NCBI GenBank assembly: GCA_041913045.1
Contig: JAYSGB010000013.1
Location: 26,429-90,428, forward strand
Length of the DNA: 64,000 bases
Direction of reading: 5' to 3'
DNA from: CAMLOF01 sp041913045
GTDB lineage: Bacteria > Pseudomonadota > Gammaproteobacteria > Burkholderiales > Burkholderiaceae_C
Shown: piece after piece, positions 1 to 8,127 of the stretch
Position numbering within the stretch: position 1 is the stretch's first letter
How the letters are laid out: every line of letters begins with the position of its first letter
Translations under genes and position numbers: made by a program
The notes under the pieces: model-generated
What the model saw: the letters and a program-made list of their open reading frames with translations, nothing else
Database searches by the model: none
What the model was told of the DNA's origin: nothing

Positions 1-2213
1 GTTCCATAAGTGCGCTGGCCCAAAACGCCGCCACGCCTGCCACCGCCACCCTTTCCACCGTCACGGTGACTGAAAAAGCCGAAGCCCCCGAGGGCAAGGA
101 TGCCCTCCGTGCCACCGAAACCACCATTGGCAAAGGCCGCCAACAACTGCGCGACATCCCCCAGTCCGTCACCGTTGTCACCGAAAAACTCATTGACGAC
201 CGCAACCTCGACACGGTCAAGGAGGCGCTGAAGAACACTGCTGGCATCAGCTTTCTGGCCGCAGAAGGCGGTGAGGAAGACATCCGCCTGCGCGGCTTCG
301 CCCTGCAAGCCACGGGCGACGTGTTCATAGACGGCATGCGCGACCCGGCCATTTACGACCGCGACACCTTCAACCTCGACCGCATGGAAGTTCTGCGGGG
401 CTCCGCCTCCATGCTGTTCGGCCGTGGCTCCACGGGTGGCGCCGTCAACCAGGTCAGCAAGGTGCCGCGCCTGATCGACGAACACCAAGTGGACATCACC
501 CTGGGCAGCCACGCCTACCGCCGCGTCACAGGTGACTTCAATATCCAAACCAGCGAAAGCTCGGCCCTGCGCTTGAATGCGATGACCACCGAAGCCAAGA
601 ACAACGGCTCAGGCAGCAGTATCGACAAGAAGGGCATTGCCGCAAGCTACCGCTGGGGCATTGGCGAAAAAGACGAGTTCCTGGCCAGCCTCTACCACCT
701 GGAAAACAACAACGGCGTCAACTACGGCCTGCCTTGGATCCGCCGTACCGCCACCTCAGGCGCTGAAGACACCACCCTGCTCCCAGTGGACCCCGCCACC
801 TACTACGGCATGGCCAGCGACTACAACCAGAGCGGCGGCACCATCGCCACTTTTGGGCACACGCACCGCTTCTCGCGCGACAGCGAACTCAAAACCCAGG
901 TACGCGTCGGCAAGTTCAACCGCGACATGCGCGCCAGCACCATCCGCATCCAGGGCGGAACACCTGCCACCAACCTCACCAACCTCAGCTCCAGCACCGT
1001 GTTCACGCGCGGCACGCAGCTCAAGGTGCAGGACATGGAAATCTTCCAGGCCCAGAGCGACTTCAGCACCAAGTTCCAGGCCCTGGGTTACAAGCACGAT
1101 CTGCTGGCAGGCGTTGACGTGACCCGAGAGAAGAAGACCGTCTACGGCGACACCCCTGGCCTTACCGGCGCAACGCGCACTGCCTTCTACAACGCCCTGG
1201 GCCTGAGCAAGGCCACAACCACCTATGGCACACCGAGCGATGGCGCTTCGGTTGACGAAAGCAAACGCCGCTTCCGTCCCACCTCCGATTACACGTCGAC
1301 CGGCTACGGCATCTACGCCCAAGACACGGTAGAACTCACCCCAGCGTGGAAGCTAGTCGGTGGCCTGCGCTTCGACCACCTGACCGGTGACTACAACACC
1401 CACAGCTACAGCTACTCTGGTAGCGGCGCCGACCACAGCTACGACTACTTCTCGTACAGCGGCAGCACCTCGTACCGCATGAAGATCTCCGAGATCAGCA
1501 AGCGGGTCGGCGTGCTGTACCAGCCTAACGAATTGCAGTCCTACCACTTCTCGGCAGGCTCCTCCTTCAACACGTCTGGCGACGCTTACTCCATCAACAA
1601 CCAGACGGTGAACACGCCGCCCGAGCAGAGCCTCAACATCGAGTTCGGCACCAGGCTCGACTCGGCCGACAAGCGCTTTACCACCCGCATGGCAGTGTTC
1701 CGCTCCACCAAGCTGCACGAGCGCAACACCGACCCCGACCGCGACGTGGCCGTACTCACCGGCAAACGCCACGTGGCCGGTTTCGAGATCGATGTCGCAG
1801 GCCGCCTGAACCCGAAATGGGAAGTGTTTGCCTCGTACATGTGGCTGCCCATTGCCAAGGTGGACCAGGCCGTCAACGTCACCACCCCTGGTGAACGCCA
1901 AGGCGACCGCCCTGCACTCACCCCCGTACACAGCGGCACCGTGTGGACCACCTACCAGATCAGGCCCAAGTTCCGCGTGGGCGGCGGCCTGAACTTCCGC
2001 GGCAAGCAAAAGCCCACCCGTTCGGAATTCAACGTGCCCAGCTACGTCACGGCCGACCTGATGGCGGAATACAAGTTCGACTTCGACCGCCTCACCCTCA
2101 AGGCCAACCTCAGCAACGTGACCAACAAGCTCTACGCCGACCAGCTCTACCCCGGCCACTACATCGCAGGTGCAGGCAGGCAGCTGATGGTCACGGCCAG
2201 CCTCAAGTTCTGA
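1..2213 (+). CDS. TonB-dependent siderophore receptor (5' truncated)
   Basis: Outer-membrane receptor of the Fiu/PiuA class that imports ferric siderophores using TonB energy. The reading frame is open to the window edge (codons from base 3), so the start lies outside. The visible N-terminus ends a signal peptide (ALAQN) and then shows a TonB-box-like STVTV stretch. The plug domain follows, with RDIPQSVTVV and a typical MEVLRGSASMLFGRGSTGG motif, then a beta-barrel ending in the aromatic-terminated ASLKF. The next gene encodes a PiuC-like dioxygenase and a Fur box and tonB operon lie 1.8 kb downstream, supporting iron regulation. Ligand is not readable from sequence; catecholates are likely by analogy with Fiu/PiuA-PiuC pairs. 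The GTG at 66 is not the real start. Confidence 0.93.
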   Translation, partial: SISALAQNAATPATATLSTVTVTEKAEAPEGKDALRATETTIGKGRQQLRDIPQSVTVVTEKLIDDRNLDTVKEALKNTAGISFLAAEGGEEDIRLRGFALQATGDVFIDGMRDPAIYDRDTFNLDRMEVLRGSASMLFGRGSTGGAVNQVSKVPRLIDEHQVDITLGSHAYRRVTGDFNIQTSESSALRLNAMTTEAKNNGSGSSIDKKGIAASYRWGIGEKDEFLASLYHLENNNGVNYGLPWIRRTATSGAEDTTLLPVDPATYYGMASDYNQSGGTIATFGHTHRFSRDSELKTQVRVGKFNRDMRASTIRIQGGTPATNLTNLSSSTVFTRGTQLKVQDMEIFQAQSDFSTKFQALGYKHDLLAGVDVTREKKTVYGDTPGLTGATRTAFYNALGLSKATTTYGTPSDGASVDESKRRFRPTSDYTSTGYGIYAQDTVELTPAWKLVGGLRFDHLTGDYNTHSYSYSGSGADHSYDYFSYSGSTSYRMKISEISKRVGVLYQPNELQSYHFSAGSSFNTSGDAYSINNQTVNTPPEQSLNIEFGTRLDSADKRFTTRMAVFRSTKLHERNTDPDRDVAVLTGKRHVAGFEIDVAGRLNPKWEVFASYMWLPIAKVDQAVNVTTPGERQGDRPALTPVHSGTVWTTYQIRPKFRVGGGLNFRGKQKPTRSEFNVPSYVTADLMAEYKFDFDRLTLKANLSNVTNKLYADQLYPGHYIAGAGRQLMVTASLKF

Positions 2214-2241
2214 TCAACCAACCCCCACCCGCGTCAACGCC

Positions 2242-2922
2242 ATGCTTCTCACCCTGGACAACGTGGTGCAGCCTTCCGAGCTGCAGCAATTCCGCCAACT
2301 GCTCACCGAAGCCAGTTGGGAAGATGGCGCCCTCAGCGCGGGCACCCAGGCCCGGCAGGTCAAGAACAACGACCAGCTCCCCCACGACTGCGCCGCCGCG
2401 CAATACATCAGGCAGCGCATTCTGGCGGGGCTGGACCGTCAACCCCTTTTCTTCTCTGCGACGCTTCCCCTCAAAGTGTTCACCCCCCGGGTGAACCGCT
2501 ACCGTGGGTCCCGCAACCACTACGGGTCTCACATCGACAACGCCGTACGCGTGCTGCCCGACGGCCAACGCGTGCGCACCGATATCTCCTGCACCGTCTT
2601 CCTGTCAGAACCCGACGAGTACGACGGTGGCGAACTCACCATCCACGACACCTACGGCACCAAGCAGGTCAAGCTGCCTGCAGGCAGCGCCGTCATCTAC
2701 CCCGGCACCAGCCTGCACGAAGTCACCCCCGTCACCCGGGGCGCACGCATCGCCTCTTTCTTGTGGATAGAGAGCATGGTGCGCAGCGACGAGCAACGCC
2801 GACTGCTTTTCGAGCTGGACATGAACCTGCTCAAGCTGCGCGAACGCCACGGCGAAACCCAGGAAACCACCGCGCTCACCGGCGTGTACCACAACCTTCT
2901 GCGGCATTGGGCCAGCACATGA
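2242..2922 (+). CDS. piuC: Fe(II)/2-oxoglutarate PKHD-type dioxygenase (PiuC/YbiX family)
   Basis: A 226-residue oxygenase of the PiuC/YbiX family, whose genes habitually accompany TonB siderophore receptors; the substrate is not established. The iron triad is visible as H97-x-D99 (GSHIDN) and H159 (LHEVTP), with R169 of GARIASFLW as the 2-oxoglutarate anchor. Length matches the family (about 225). It begins 28 bases after the receptor stop and its TGA overlaps the ATG of the next gene, so the three genes are probably co-transcribed. Confidence 0.9.
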   Translation: MLLTLDNVVQPSELQQFRQLLTEASWEDGALSAGTQARQVKNNDQLPHDCAAAQYIRQRILAGLDRQPLFFSATLPLKVFTPRVNRYRGSRNHYGSHIDNAVRVLPDGQRVRTDISCTVFLSEPDEYDGGELTIHDTYGTKQVKLPAGSAVIYPGTSLHEVTPVTRGARIASFLWIESMVRSDEQRRLLFELDMNLLKLRERHGETQETTALTGVYHNLLRHWAST

Positions 2923-4001
2923 ACACGCTCCCCAGGCTGCAACCGCTGCCCCCTGGCATCGTCAACCTGGCCGACCATGAAGCCCATGCACGCCAGTTGT
3001 TGAATGACGCCACCTGGGCCTACTTCAGCGGCGGCGCGGGCGACGAAATCACCCTCAACGCCAACCGCCAAGCGTGGAACGCCCTGCAACTGCAGCCACG
3101 CGTGCTGCAGCCGCTGGACGGATTGCACACCGGCATCTCTTTGCTGGGGCGACCCTGGCCTACCCCTGTTCTGGTGGCTCCCATGGCGCACCAGCGCCTG
3201 GCCCATGCCGACGGCGAGCTCGCGACCGCCATGGCCGCCGCAGCCCAGGGAGTGGGCATGGTCCTCAGCACGCAAAGCAACACCCCACTCGAAGCGGTGG
3301 CACACGCCTACCTGCGTGACGCCGACCGTGGCCCCCTGTGGTTCCAGCTCTACGCGCTGGGCGACCGTGCCTGGTTGCACGAACTCATGCAACGCGCCAA
3401 AGCTGCTGGCTACGAGGCGCTGGTGCTCACCGTGGACGCCCCCGTGAACGGCGTGCGTGACCATGAACGCCGCAGCGGCTTCGCGTTGCCAGCTGGTTTG
3501 CACGCGGCCCATGCACCACCAACGGCCCAAGCCACCGCCTGGCACCAGTTGATGGCCCAAGCCCCCACCTGGGATGATGTTCGGTGGCTGGTTGACAACG
3601 CACCATTGCCCTTGCTATTGAAGGGAGTGACCCACCCCGACGACGCGCGGCAGGCTTGCAACCTTGGTGTGGCGGGCCTCATCGTTTCCAACCACGGAGG
3701 GCGAGTACTGGACACCCTGCCAGCCACCGCCGCACTGCTGCCAAGAGTGGTCGATGCCGTTCAAGACCGCCGCCCCGTTCTGGTAGACGGCGGCATCCGG
3801 CGCGGCACAGACGTCATCAAGGCACTCGCCCTGGGCGCCCAGGCGGTATTGGTAGGCCGCCCGGTGGTCTACGGGCTCGCCAACGCGGGGGCAGCAGGCG
3901 CAGCCCACGTGTTGCGTCTGCTGCTGGACGAACTCCGCGCCGCCATGGCGCTGTGCGGCAAACGCGAAATGGCAGAACTTGACCGCTCACTCATTTTCTG
4001 A
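2919..4001 (+). CDS. FMN-dependent alpha-hydroxy-acid oxidizing protein
   Basis: A 360-residue TIM-barrel flavoenzyme of the lactate/glycolate oxidase (LldD/GOX) family, oxidising an L-2-hydroxy acid to the 2-oxo acid. Visible family signatures are VAPMA near 87, QLY near 143-145, FMN-contact K235, the active-site segment SNHGGR (catalytic H259, R262) and the phosphate-binding VLVDGGIRRGTDVIKALALG near 287. The start is the ATG overlapping the piuC stop (ATGA), giving coupled translation. The substrate is unknown. Its position after a siderophore receptor and PiuC suggests a link to iron or to an alpha-hydroxycarboxylate ligand, which is inference. Confidence 0.88.
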   Translation: MNTLPRLQPLPPGIVNLADHEAHARQLLNDATWAYFSGGAGDEITLNANRQAWNALQLQPRVLQPLDGLHTGISLLGRPWPTPVLVAPMAHQRLAHADGELATAMAAAAQGVGMVLSTQSNTPLEAVAHAYLRDADRGPLWFQLYALGDRAWLHELMQRAKAAGYEALVLTVDAPVNGVRDHERRSGFALPAGLHAAHAPPTAQATAWHQLMAQAPTWDDVRWLVDNAPLPLLLKGVTHPDDARQACNLGVAGLIVSNHGGRVLDTLPATAALLPRVVDAVQDRRPVLVDGGIRRGTDVIKALALGAQAVLVGRPVVYGLANAGAAGAAHVLRLLLDELRAAMALCGKREMAELDRSLIF

Positions 4002-4014
4002 TTCATGCTCAAAC

Positions 4015-4036
4015 GATATTGATTCTCATTTATAAT
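4015..4036 (+). promoter_or_regulatory. Fur box overlapping a -10 element, tonB operon
   Basis: The sequence GATATTGATTCTCATTTAT (4015-4033) matches about 13 of 19 positions of the Fur consensus, with the TGATTCTCA core. A perfect TATAAT lies at 4031-4036, so Fur binding would cover the promoter of the tonB-exbB-exbD-hemP operon. No convincing -35 hexamer is seen. Confidence 0.7.
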
Positions 4037-4059
4037 TTTCTGACACCCATTTTGATGTC

Positions 4060-4131
4060 ATGATTCAAACGATCGCCCTGTTCGCCAGCCTGCTTACCGT
4101 CATGTTGACGGCATGGTGGGTTCTTAGGTGA
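4060..4131 (+). CDS. possible 23-residue hydrophobic leader peptide
   Basis: A short ATG frame encodes MIQTIALFASLLTVMLTAWW followed by VLR and stop, a potential single membrane helix. Its TGA sits inside the AGGTGA that serves as ribosome site for tonB, so its translation could couple to tonB. It has no clear Shine-Dalgarno of its own, and composition alone cannot prove it is translated. Confidence 0.3.
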   Translation: MIQTIALFASLLTVMLTAWWVLR

Positions 4132-4139
4132 TAAACGCC

Positions 4140-4859
4140 ATGTTCCCCCTGCACGCCTTTCAACCACTTCAGTACCGCCACGTCGCAGTCACCATCCTGG
4201 TGGTGGCCGCGCACGCTGGCGTGCTGTGGCTGGCCCACACGGCGCCGCAAAATCGTCCGGCGGAGGTACTCATCCCCGCCCAAGTCATCATGGAGTTGGC
4301 GCAGGCCGCGCCACAGCCCCTTCCAAACCCGACCCCAACGCCCGCACCGACCCCGCAACAGCCAGTCAAAAACCGCGCCGTACAGCGGCCCACGCCCGCG
4401 CCTCAACCCGCCAAAGCAGAATTGCCCGCAGCAGTACCAGCCAAGGAACCCTCGCCAATAGCGCCCCAGGGGTCTCCCGTTGAAAGCGCGTCTCAGGCTG
4501 CGCCTGCCGCACAAAGTGCGCCCGCCGTTTCCGTTGCGTCCGCACCCGCTGCGCCTGCAGCAACAGCGGCTCCACGCATAGAACTGCCGTCAACGCAGGC
4601 AGACTACCTCAACAACCCCAAGCCACCGTACCCGCCCCTGAGTAAACGCCTGCGTGAAGAAGGCAAAGTGGTTGTGCGCGTACTCATCGAGCCAGATGGC
4701 ACGGCGTCCAAGGCAGAGATCCGTACATCCAGCGGCTTCGACCGCCTCGACCAAACCGCCTTGCAAACCGCTCTGCGCTGGCGCTACGTCCCCGGTAAGC
4801 GCAACGGCACGCCCGAGCCAATGTGGTTCAACGTTCCCATCAATTTCGTTCTGGAGTAA
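4140..4859 (+). CDS. tonB: energy transducer TonB
   Basis: A 239-residue TonB that couples the ExbB/ExbD proton channel to outer-membrane receptors. It has an N-terminal membrane anchor (about residues 12-32, VAVTILVVAAHAGVLWL), a long Pro/Ala/Gln-rich periplasmic linker (about 50-150) and a C-terminal TonB domain with YPPLSKRLREEGKVVVRVLI and SSGFDRLDQTALQTALRWRY. I place the start at ATG 4140 because AGGTGA at 4126-4131 gives 8-base spacing; an in-frame GTG at 4128 would add four residues. First large gene of tonB-exbB-exbD-hemP behind a Fur box. Confidence 0.92.
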   Translation: MFPLHAFQPLQYRHVAVTILVVAAHAGVLWLAHTAPQNRPAEVLIPAQVIMELAQAAPQPLPNPTPTPAPTPQQPVKNRAVQRPTPAPQPAKAELPAAVPAKEPSPIAPQGSPVESASQAAPAAQSAPAVSVASAPAAPAATAAPRIELPSTQADYLNNPKPPYPPLSKRLREEGKVVVRVLIEPDGTASKAEIRTSSGFDRLDQTALQTALRWRYVPGKRNGTPEPMWFNVPINFVLE

Positions 4860-4868
4860 GCAAACACC

Positions 4869-5600
4869 ATGGAAAACGCATTCGGACTCGCACACGTGTG
4901 GCAACAGGGCGACTGGGTCATACGCATCGTCGCGCTGATTCTGCTGGGCATGTCCATTACCACCTGGGTGGTCATCGCCATCAAGGCGCTCAACCTGCGC
5001 CGCCACCGCGCCCAGGCCCGCGCTTGCGACAGCTTCTGGCACAGCAAAGACTTTGCTGAAGGCCTGAACAAGCTCGGCGCCGAGGCCGACAACCCCTTCT
5101 ACGTCATGGCACTGCAGGGCCGTGAAGCCACCACGCACATCCTGCATCTGGACGGCGAACACCCGCGCCAGCTGCATGACAGCCTTGACGTGAGCGAATG
5201 GGTCACCCGCACGCTGCGCAACGCCATTGACGACTTCACAGCCCGGCTGCAGTCTGGCTTGGTCATCCTGGCGTCTGTGGGGTCCACCGCACCTTTCGTC
5301 GGTCTTTTCGGCACCGTCTGGGGCATCTACCACGCGCTGCTAGGTATCGGTCAGTCTGGTTCCGCCACCATCGACAAGGTTGCTGGCCCCATTGGTGAGG
5401 CCCTGATCATGACGGCCTTCGGCCTGGTCGTGGCCATTCCCGCAGTGCTCGGCTACAACGCACTGGTACGCGGCAACAAGTCAGTGCTGCACAAGCTAAA
5501 CCGCTTCGCACACGACCTGCACGCCTACTTCGTCACGGGTGCCCGTGTCGGCACCGAATCTGGCAACGGCACCAAGGTGCAGCCCATCCGGCAAGCCTGA
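4869..5600 (+). CDS. exbB: TonB-system proton channel ExbB (MotA/TolQ/ExbB family)
   Basis: Inner-membrane proton-channel subunit that energises TonB. The 243 residues contain three predicted membrane segments, near 17-40, 137-160 and 173-197, and the family signature SVGSTAPFVGLFGTVWGIYHAL plus PIGEALIMTAFGLVVAIPAV. It starts 9 bases after the tonB stop and 10 bases precede exbD. The neighbours identify it as ExbB rather than TolQ. Confidence 0.92.
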   Translation: MENAFGLAHVWQQGDWVIRIVALILLGMSITTWVVIAIKALNLRRHRAQARACDSFWHSKDFAEGLNKLGAEADNPFYVMALQGREATTHILHLDGEHPRQLHDSLDVSEWVTRTLRNAIDDFTARLQSGLVILASVGSTAPFVGLFGTVWGIYHALLGIGQSGSATIDKVAGPIGEALIMTAFGLVVAIPAVLGYNALVRGNKSVLHKLNRFAHDLHAYFVTGARVGTESGNGTKVQPIRQA

Positions 5601-5610
5601 GGACGCAGCC

Positions 5611-6018
5611 ATGGCCTTTTCCACGCCCGAACAAGACGACAGCGAAGTCCTCAGCGAGATCAACATGGTCCCACTGATCGACGTGATGCTCGTGCTCCTG
5701 ATCGTCTTCATGATCACCGTCCCGGTCATGAAGAACTCCATCGACGTTGACCTGCCGCAAGCCGCCGCGCAGCGCACCCAGGACAAACCGGAAACGATTC
5801 GCCTGAGCGTTGACGCTGAAGGCCGGTATCACTGGAACGAAGCCCCCGTCACCGATGAAGAGTTGCAGGCCCGCCTTGAGACTGCGTCGCGGCAGGAACC
5901 CCAGCCCGAACTGCACATCCGGGGCGACAAATCAGTACGCTACGAACGCGTGGCCCAGGCCATGGCCGCAGCCCAGCGTGCCGGTGTGCGCAAACTGGGC
6001 TTCATCACCGAACCATGA
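5611..6018 (+). CDS. exbD: TonB-system proton channel ExbD
   Basis: A 135-residue partner of ExbB. One N-terminal membrane helix (about residues 20-42) carries the conserved proton-path aspartate in PLIDVMLVLLIVF; the rest is periplasmic. Start ATG 5611 is preceded by GAGGACG; upstream in-frame codons lie within exbB. Its stop codon overlaps the start of hemP (ATGA). Confidence 0.93.
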   Translation: MAFSTPEQDDSEVLSEINMVPLIDVMLVLLIVFMITVPVMKNSIDVDLPQAAAQRTQDKPETIRLSVDAEGRYHWNEAPVTDEELQARLETASRQEPQPELHIRGDKSVRYERVAQAMAAAQRAGVRKLGFITEP

Positions 6019-6233
6019 ACCGAGCACCCACGCCTTCGCCCGGCTCAAGCCAAAATGCACTGCCCCCCCAGGGGTCTGCAGTTGGCAAAAGCCACCCGCT
6101 CGACAGAGCTGATGCGCCACTCGTCGAAAGTGACCTGCTGCTGCAAGGCCAACGCGAAATCCGCATCGCGCACAACGGCGTCACCTACCGGCTGCAGGCC
6201 ACCCGGCTGGGCAAGCTCATCCTCACCAAATAA
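6015..6233 (+). CDS. hemP: hemin uptake protein HemP
   Basis: A 72-residue HemP-family protein. The conserved part is the C-terminal 40 residues, LLLQGQREIRIAHNGVTYRL then a short basic tail; the N-terminus is low complexity. HemP is small, heme/iron associated and in betaproteobacteria has been linked to control of heme-receptor expression. Translationally coupled to exbD through an ATGA overlap and followed at once by a strong terminator, so it closes the tonB operon. Confidence 0.88.
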   Translation: MNRAPTPSPGSSQNALPPQGSAVGKSHPLDRADAPLVESDLLLQGQREIRIAHNGVTYRLQATRLGKLILTK

Positions 6234-6263
6234 AAAAAACCGGCCTCGCTGGCCGGTTTTTTT
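6234..6263 (+). terminator. rho-independent terminator after hemP
   Basis: Stem CCGGCC / GGCCGG with a 5-base loop, flanked by an A-run and followed by seven T. It overlaps the end of hemP closely and ends the tonB-exbB-exbD-hemP unit. Confidence 0.92.
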
Positions 6264-6287
6264 GTTACGCGGGGAGCATCCTTCAGA

Positions 6288-6695
6288 TCAGAGTCCCAGG
6301 GCGGCGATGCCAGCCTTGGCGATCTGCGCGTCCTCGCTGGACTTCACGCCGCTCACGCCCACAGCGCCAATGCACTGGCCGTCCTTCATGATGGGCACAC
6401 CGCCTTCCAGCATGCCTTCAATGGCGGGGGCACTCAGGAACGACACGCGTCCCTGGTTGATCACATCTTCGTAAGACTTGCTTTCACGGCGGCCCATGGC
6501 TGCGGTGTGGGCTTTGGCCGGGGCGATGTGGGCAGAAATCGCAGGGCAGCCGTCCAGGCGCTGCAGCCACAGCAAATGCCCACCGTCGTCAACGATGGCG
6601 ATGGTCACCGCCCAGTGGTTCTTCAGCGCTTCGGCTTCTGCGGCTGCCGCAATGGCCTTGACGTCTGCAAGTTCGAGTACGGATTTGGTTTTCAT
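6288..6695 (-). CDS. GlcG/HbpS-like heme-binding family protein
   Basis: A 135-residue single-domain protein of the GlcG/HbpS (DUF336) family. Typical elements are AVTIAIVDDGGHLLWLQRLDG near 29-49, AKAHTAAMGRRES near 60-72 and GGVPIMKDGQCIGAVGVSG near 98-116. Family members include heme-binding HbpS, but many act in unrelated catabolic clusters, so the molecular role is open. It lies convergent to hemP, which makes a heme link plausible but unproven. Confidence 0.8.
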   Translation of the reverse strand: MKTKSVLELADVKAIAAAAEAEALKNHWAVTIAIVDDGGHLLWLQRLDGCPAISAHIAPAKAHTAAMGRRESKSYEDVINQGRVSFLSAPAIEGMLEGGVPIMKDGQCIGAVGVSGVKSSEDAQIAKAGIAALGL

Positions 6696-6813
6696 GAACT
6701 TTTCCTTTTCATCGGTCTCAAAATCGGCGAAGGCGCAAGCTTAAACGTTTTAACGCATGGGGATGGCTGGCGCCCGTAGAATGCCCCATCGTTTCACTGA
6801 GGAGCAAAGAGCA

Positions 6814-7506
6814 ATGACCGACCAGACCCAAAGCTACGGCCGCTTCGGCACTTCCGTTGCACTGCAGCAGCGCAACCGGGTGCTGCGCAACACCTACTGG
6901 TTGCTGGCCTTGAGCATGCTGCCCACCGTTCTGGGCGCATGGATCGGCGTGTCCACCGGCATCACCGCCTCCCTTTCGGGTGGTCTGGGCATGGTGGTCT
7001 TCCTCGCTGGCGCCTTCGGCTTCATGTTCGCCATCGAAAAAACCAAGAACTCTGCCGCGGGTGTGCCAGTGCTGCTGGCCTTCACCTTCTTCATGGGGCT
7101 GATGCTGTCGCGCATGCTGGCCATGGTTCTGGGTTTCAAGAACGGTGCCGACCTGATCATGACCGCCTTTGGCGGAACCGCAGGCGTGTTCCTCATCATG
7201 GCCAACCTGTCCACCATCATCAAGCGCGACCTGGAAGGCTTGAGCAAGTGGCTCTTCATGGGTGCCATCGTGCTGCTCATCGGCGGCATCATCAACGTCT
7301 TCGTAGGCAGCCCCATCGGCATGGCTGTGCTCAGCGTCATGGCCATCGGCATCTTCAGTGCCTTCCTGCTGGTCGACCTCAAGCGCATCCTTGACGGCGG
7401 TGAAACCAACTACATCAGCGCCACTTTGGGCCTGTACCTCAGCCTGTTCAACATCTTCCAAAGCCTGTTGGCCCTCCTGGGCCTGTTTGGCGGCGAGCGC
7501 GACTGA
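6814..7506 (+). CDS. Bax inhibitor-1/YccA family membrane protein
   Basis: A 230-residue integral membrane protein with seven hydrophobic segments, of the YccA/YbhL (BI-1) family. In E. coli YccA modulates the FtsH protease; other members leak calcium. The start ATG 6814 has GAGGAG upstream; the N-terminal SVALQQRNRVLRNTYWLLALSM and the C-terminal NIFQSLLALLGLFGGERD ending are characteristic. It stands alone, divergent from the GlcG-like gene and followed by a terminator. Confidence 0.9.
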   Translation: MTDQTQSYGRFGTSVALQQRNRVLRNTYWLLALSMLPTVLGAWIGVSTGITASLSGGLGMVVFLAGAFGFMFAIEKTKNSAAGVPVLLAFTFFMGLMLSRMLAMVLGFKNGADLIMTAFGGTAGVFLIMANLSTIIKRDLEGLSKWLFMGAIVLLIGGIINVFVGSPIGMAVLSVMAIGIFSAFLLVDLKRILDGGETNYISATLGLYLSLFNIFQSLLALLGLFGGERD

Positions 7507-7542
7507 CCACTCCATTGCTGGTTTGCCCAGCAAGTGTGAGCT

Positions 7543-7566
7543 AGGGGCCCTTGCGGCCCCTTTTTC
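7543..7566 (+). terminator. terminator after the BI-1 gene
   Basis: Stem AGGGGCC / GGCCCCT with a 5-base loop and a run of T. Confidence 0.8.
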
Positions 7567-7611
7567 TTGGTCACCGGTCAAGTTTGTTCACGAATCGCCG
7601 AAAATCTTCCT

Positions 7612-8112
7612 ATGCAGGCCCACTCTTCTCTTCTTACACGCCGTGCCCGCGCGGCACTGTGGTTGCCCTTGTTGCTGCTCTTGGCTGGCTGCGACCAACT
7701 GGGTATAGAAACGCCCGCCATAACGGCGGCCAAGAAAGAAGCTGAAGGCCGCGCCATAGGCAGCGCCTGCCGCCATGCAGTACGCAGCATTGAAGACTGC
7801 TACAGCAAGAATCCCAAGGCCCTCAAGGCAGCCATATTCGAAGGCTGGCGCGAGATGGACGGCTACATGCGTGAAAACGACATCGCAGGCATGCCCTACC
7901 AGACAGAGCCCGCTGGTGCGACAGACTCCGCCAAGGCAGCACCGCAAACGGCTGATGGCAAAGAGCCCCAACCAGCCAAGGAAGCCGCCAATGGGCAGGG
8001 CGCCGGGGCAGCCAAGGCAGGCCAAGCACCTGCGTCAGCCACCCCGCCGACTGGAGGCATCCCCTTGATCCAGGGCCTCCCCCAGCGCCCGAACATCGCG
8101 CCAACGCGCTGA
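7612..8112 (+). CDS. predicted lipoprotein of unknown function
   Basis: A 166-residue protein with a type II signal peptide: basic TRRAR, hydrophobic ALWLPLLLLLAGC with the lipobox cysteine near residue 28. A moderately conserved middle (GSACRHAVRSIEDCYSKNPK, two cysteines; FEGWREMDGYMREND) is followed by an Ala/Pro/Gly-rich tail from about residue 100. I do not recognise the family. The ATG at 7612 puts the lipobox at a normal distance; the frame is open further upstream but within the terminator region. Confidence 0.75.
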   Translation: MQAHSSLLTRRARAALWLPLLLLLAGCDQLGIETPAITAAKKEAEGRAIGSACRHAVRSIEDCYSKNPKALKAAIFEGWREMDGYMRENDIAGMPYQTEPAGATDSAKAAPQTADGKEPQPAKEAANGQGAGAAKAGQAPASATPPTGGIPLIQGLPQRPNIAPTR

Positions 8113-8127
8113 AAACAGGCTCAGCGC
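8106..8127. terminator. convergent hairpin containing both stop codons
   Basis: Stem GCGCTGA / TCAGCGC with an 8-base loop. One arm contains the stop codon of the lipoprotein gene and the other the stop codon of rlmD. There is no T-run on either side, so it is a possible bidirectional 3'-end structure rather than a classical terminator. Confidence 0.4.

Noticed and set aside
2316..4001. 561-residue form of the alpha-hydroxy acid oxidase
   Set aside because: The first 201 residues are piuC in another frame (Arg/Pro-rich); the real start is the ATG overlapping the piuC stop.
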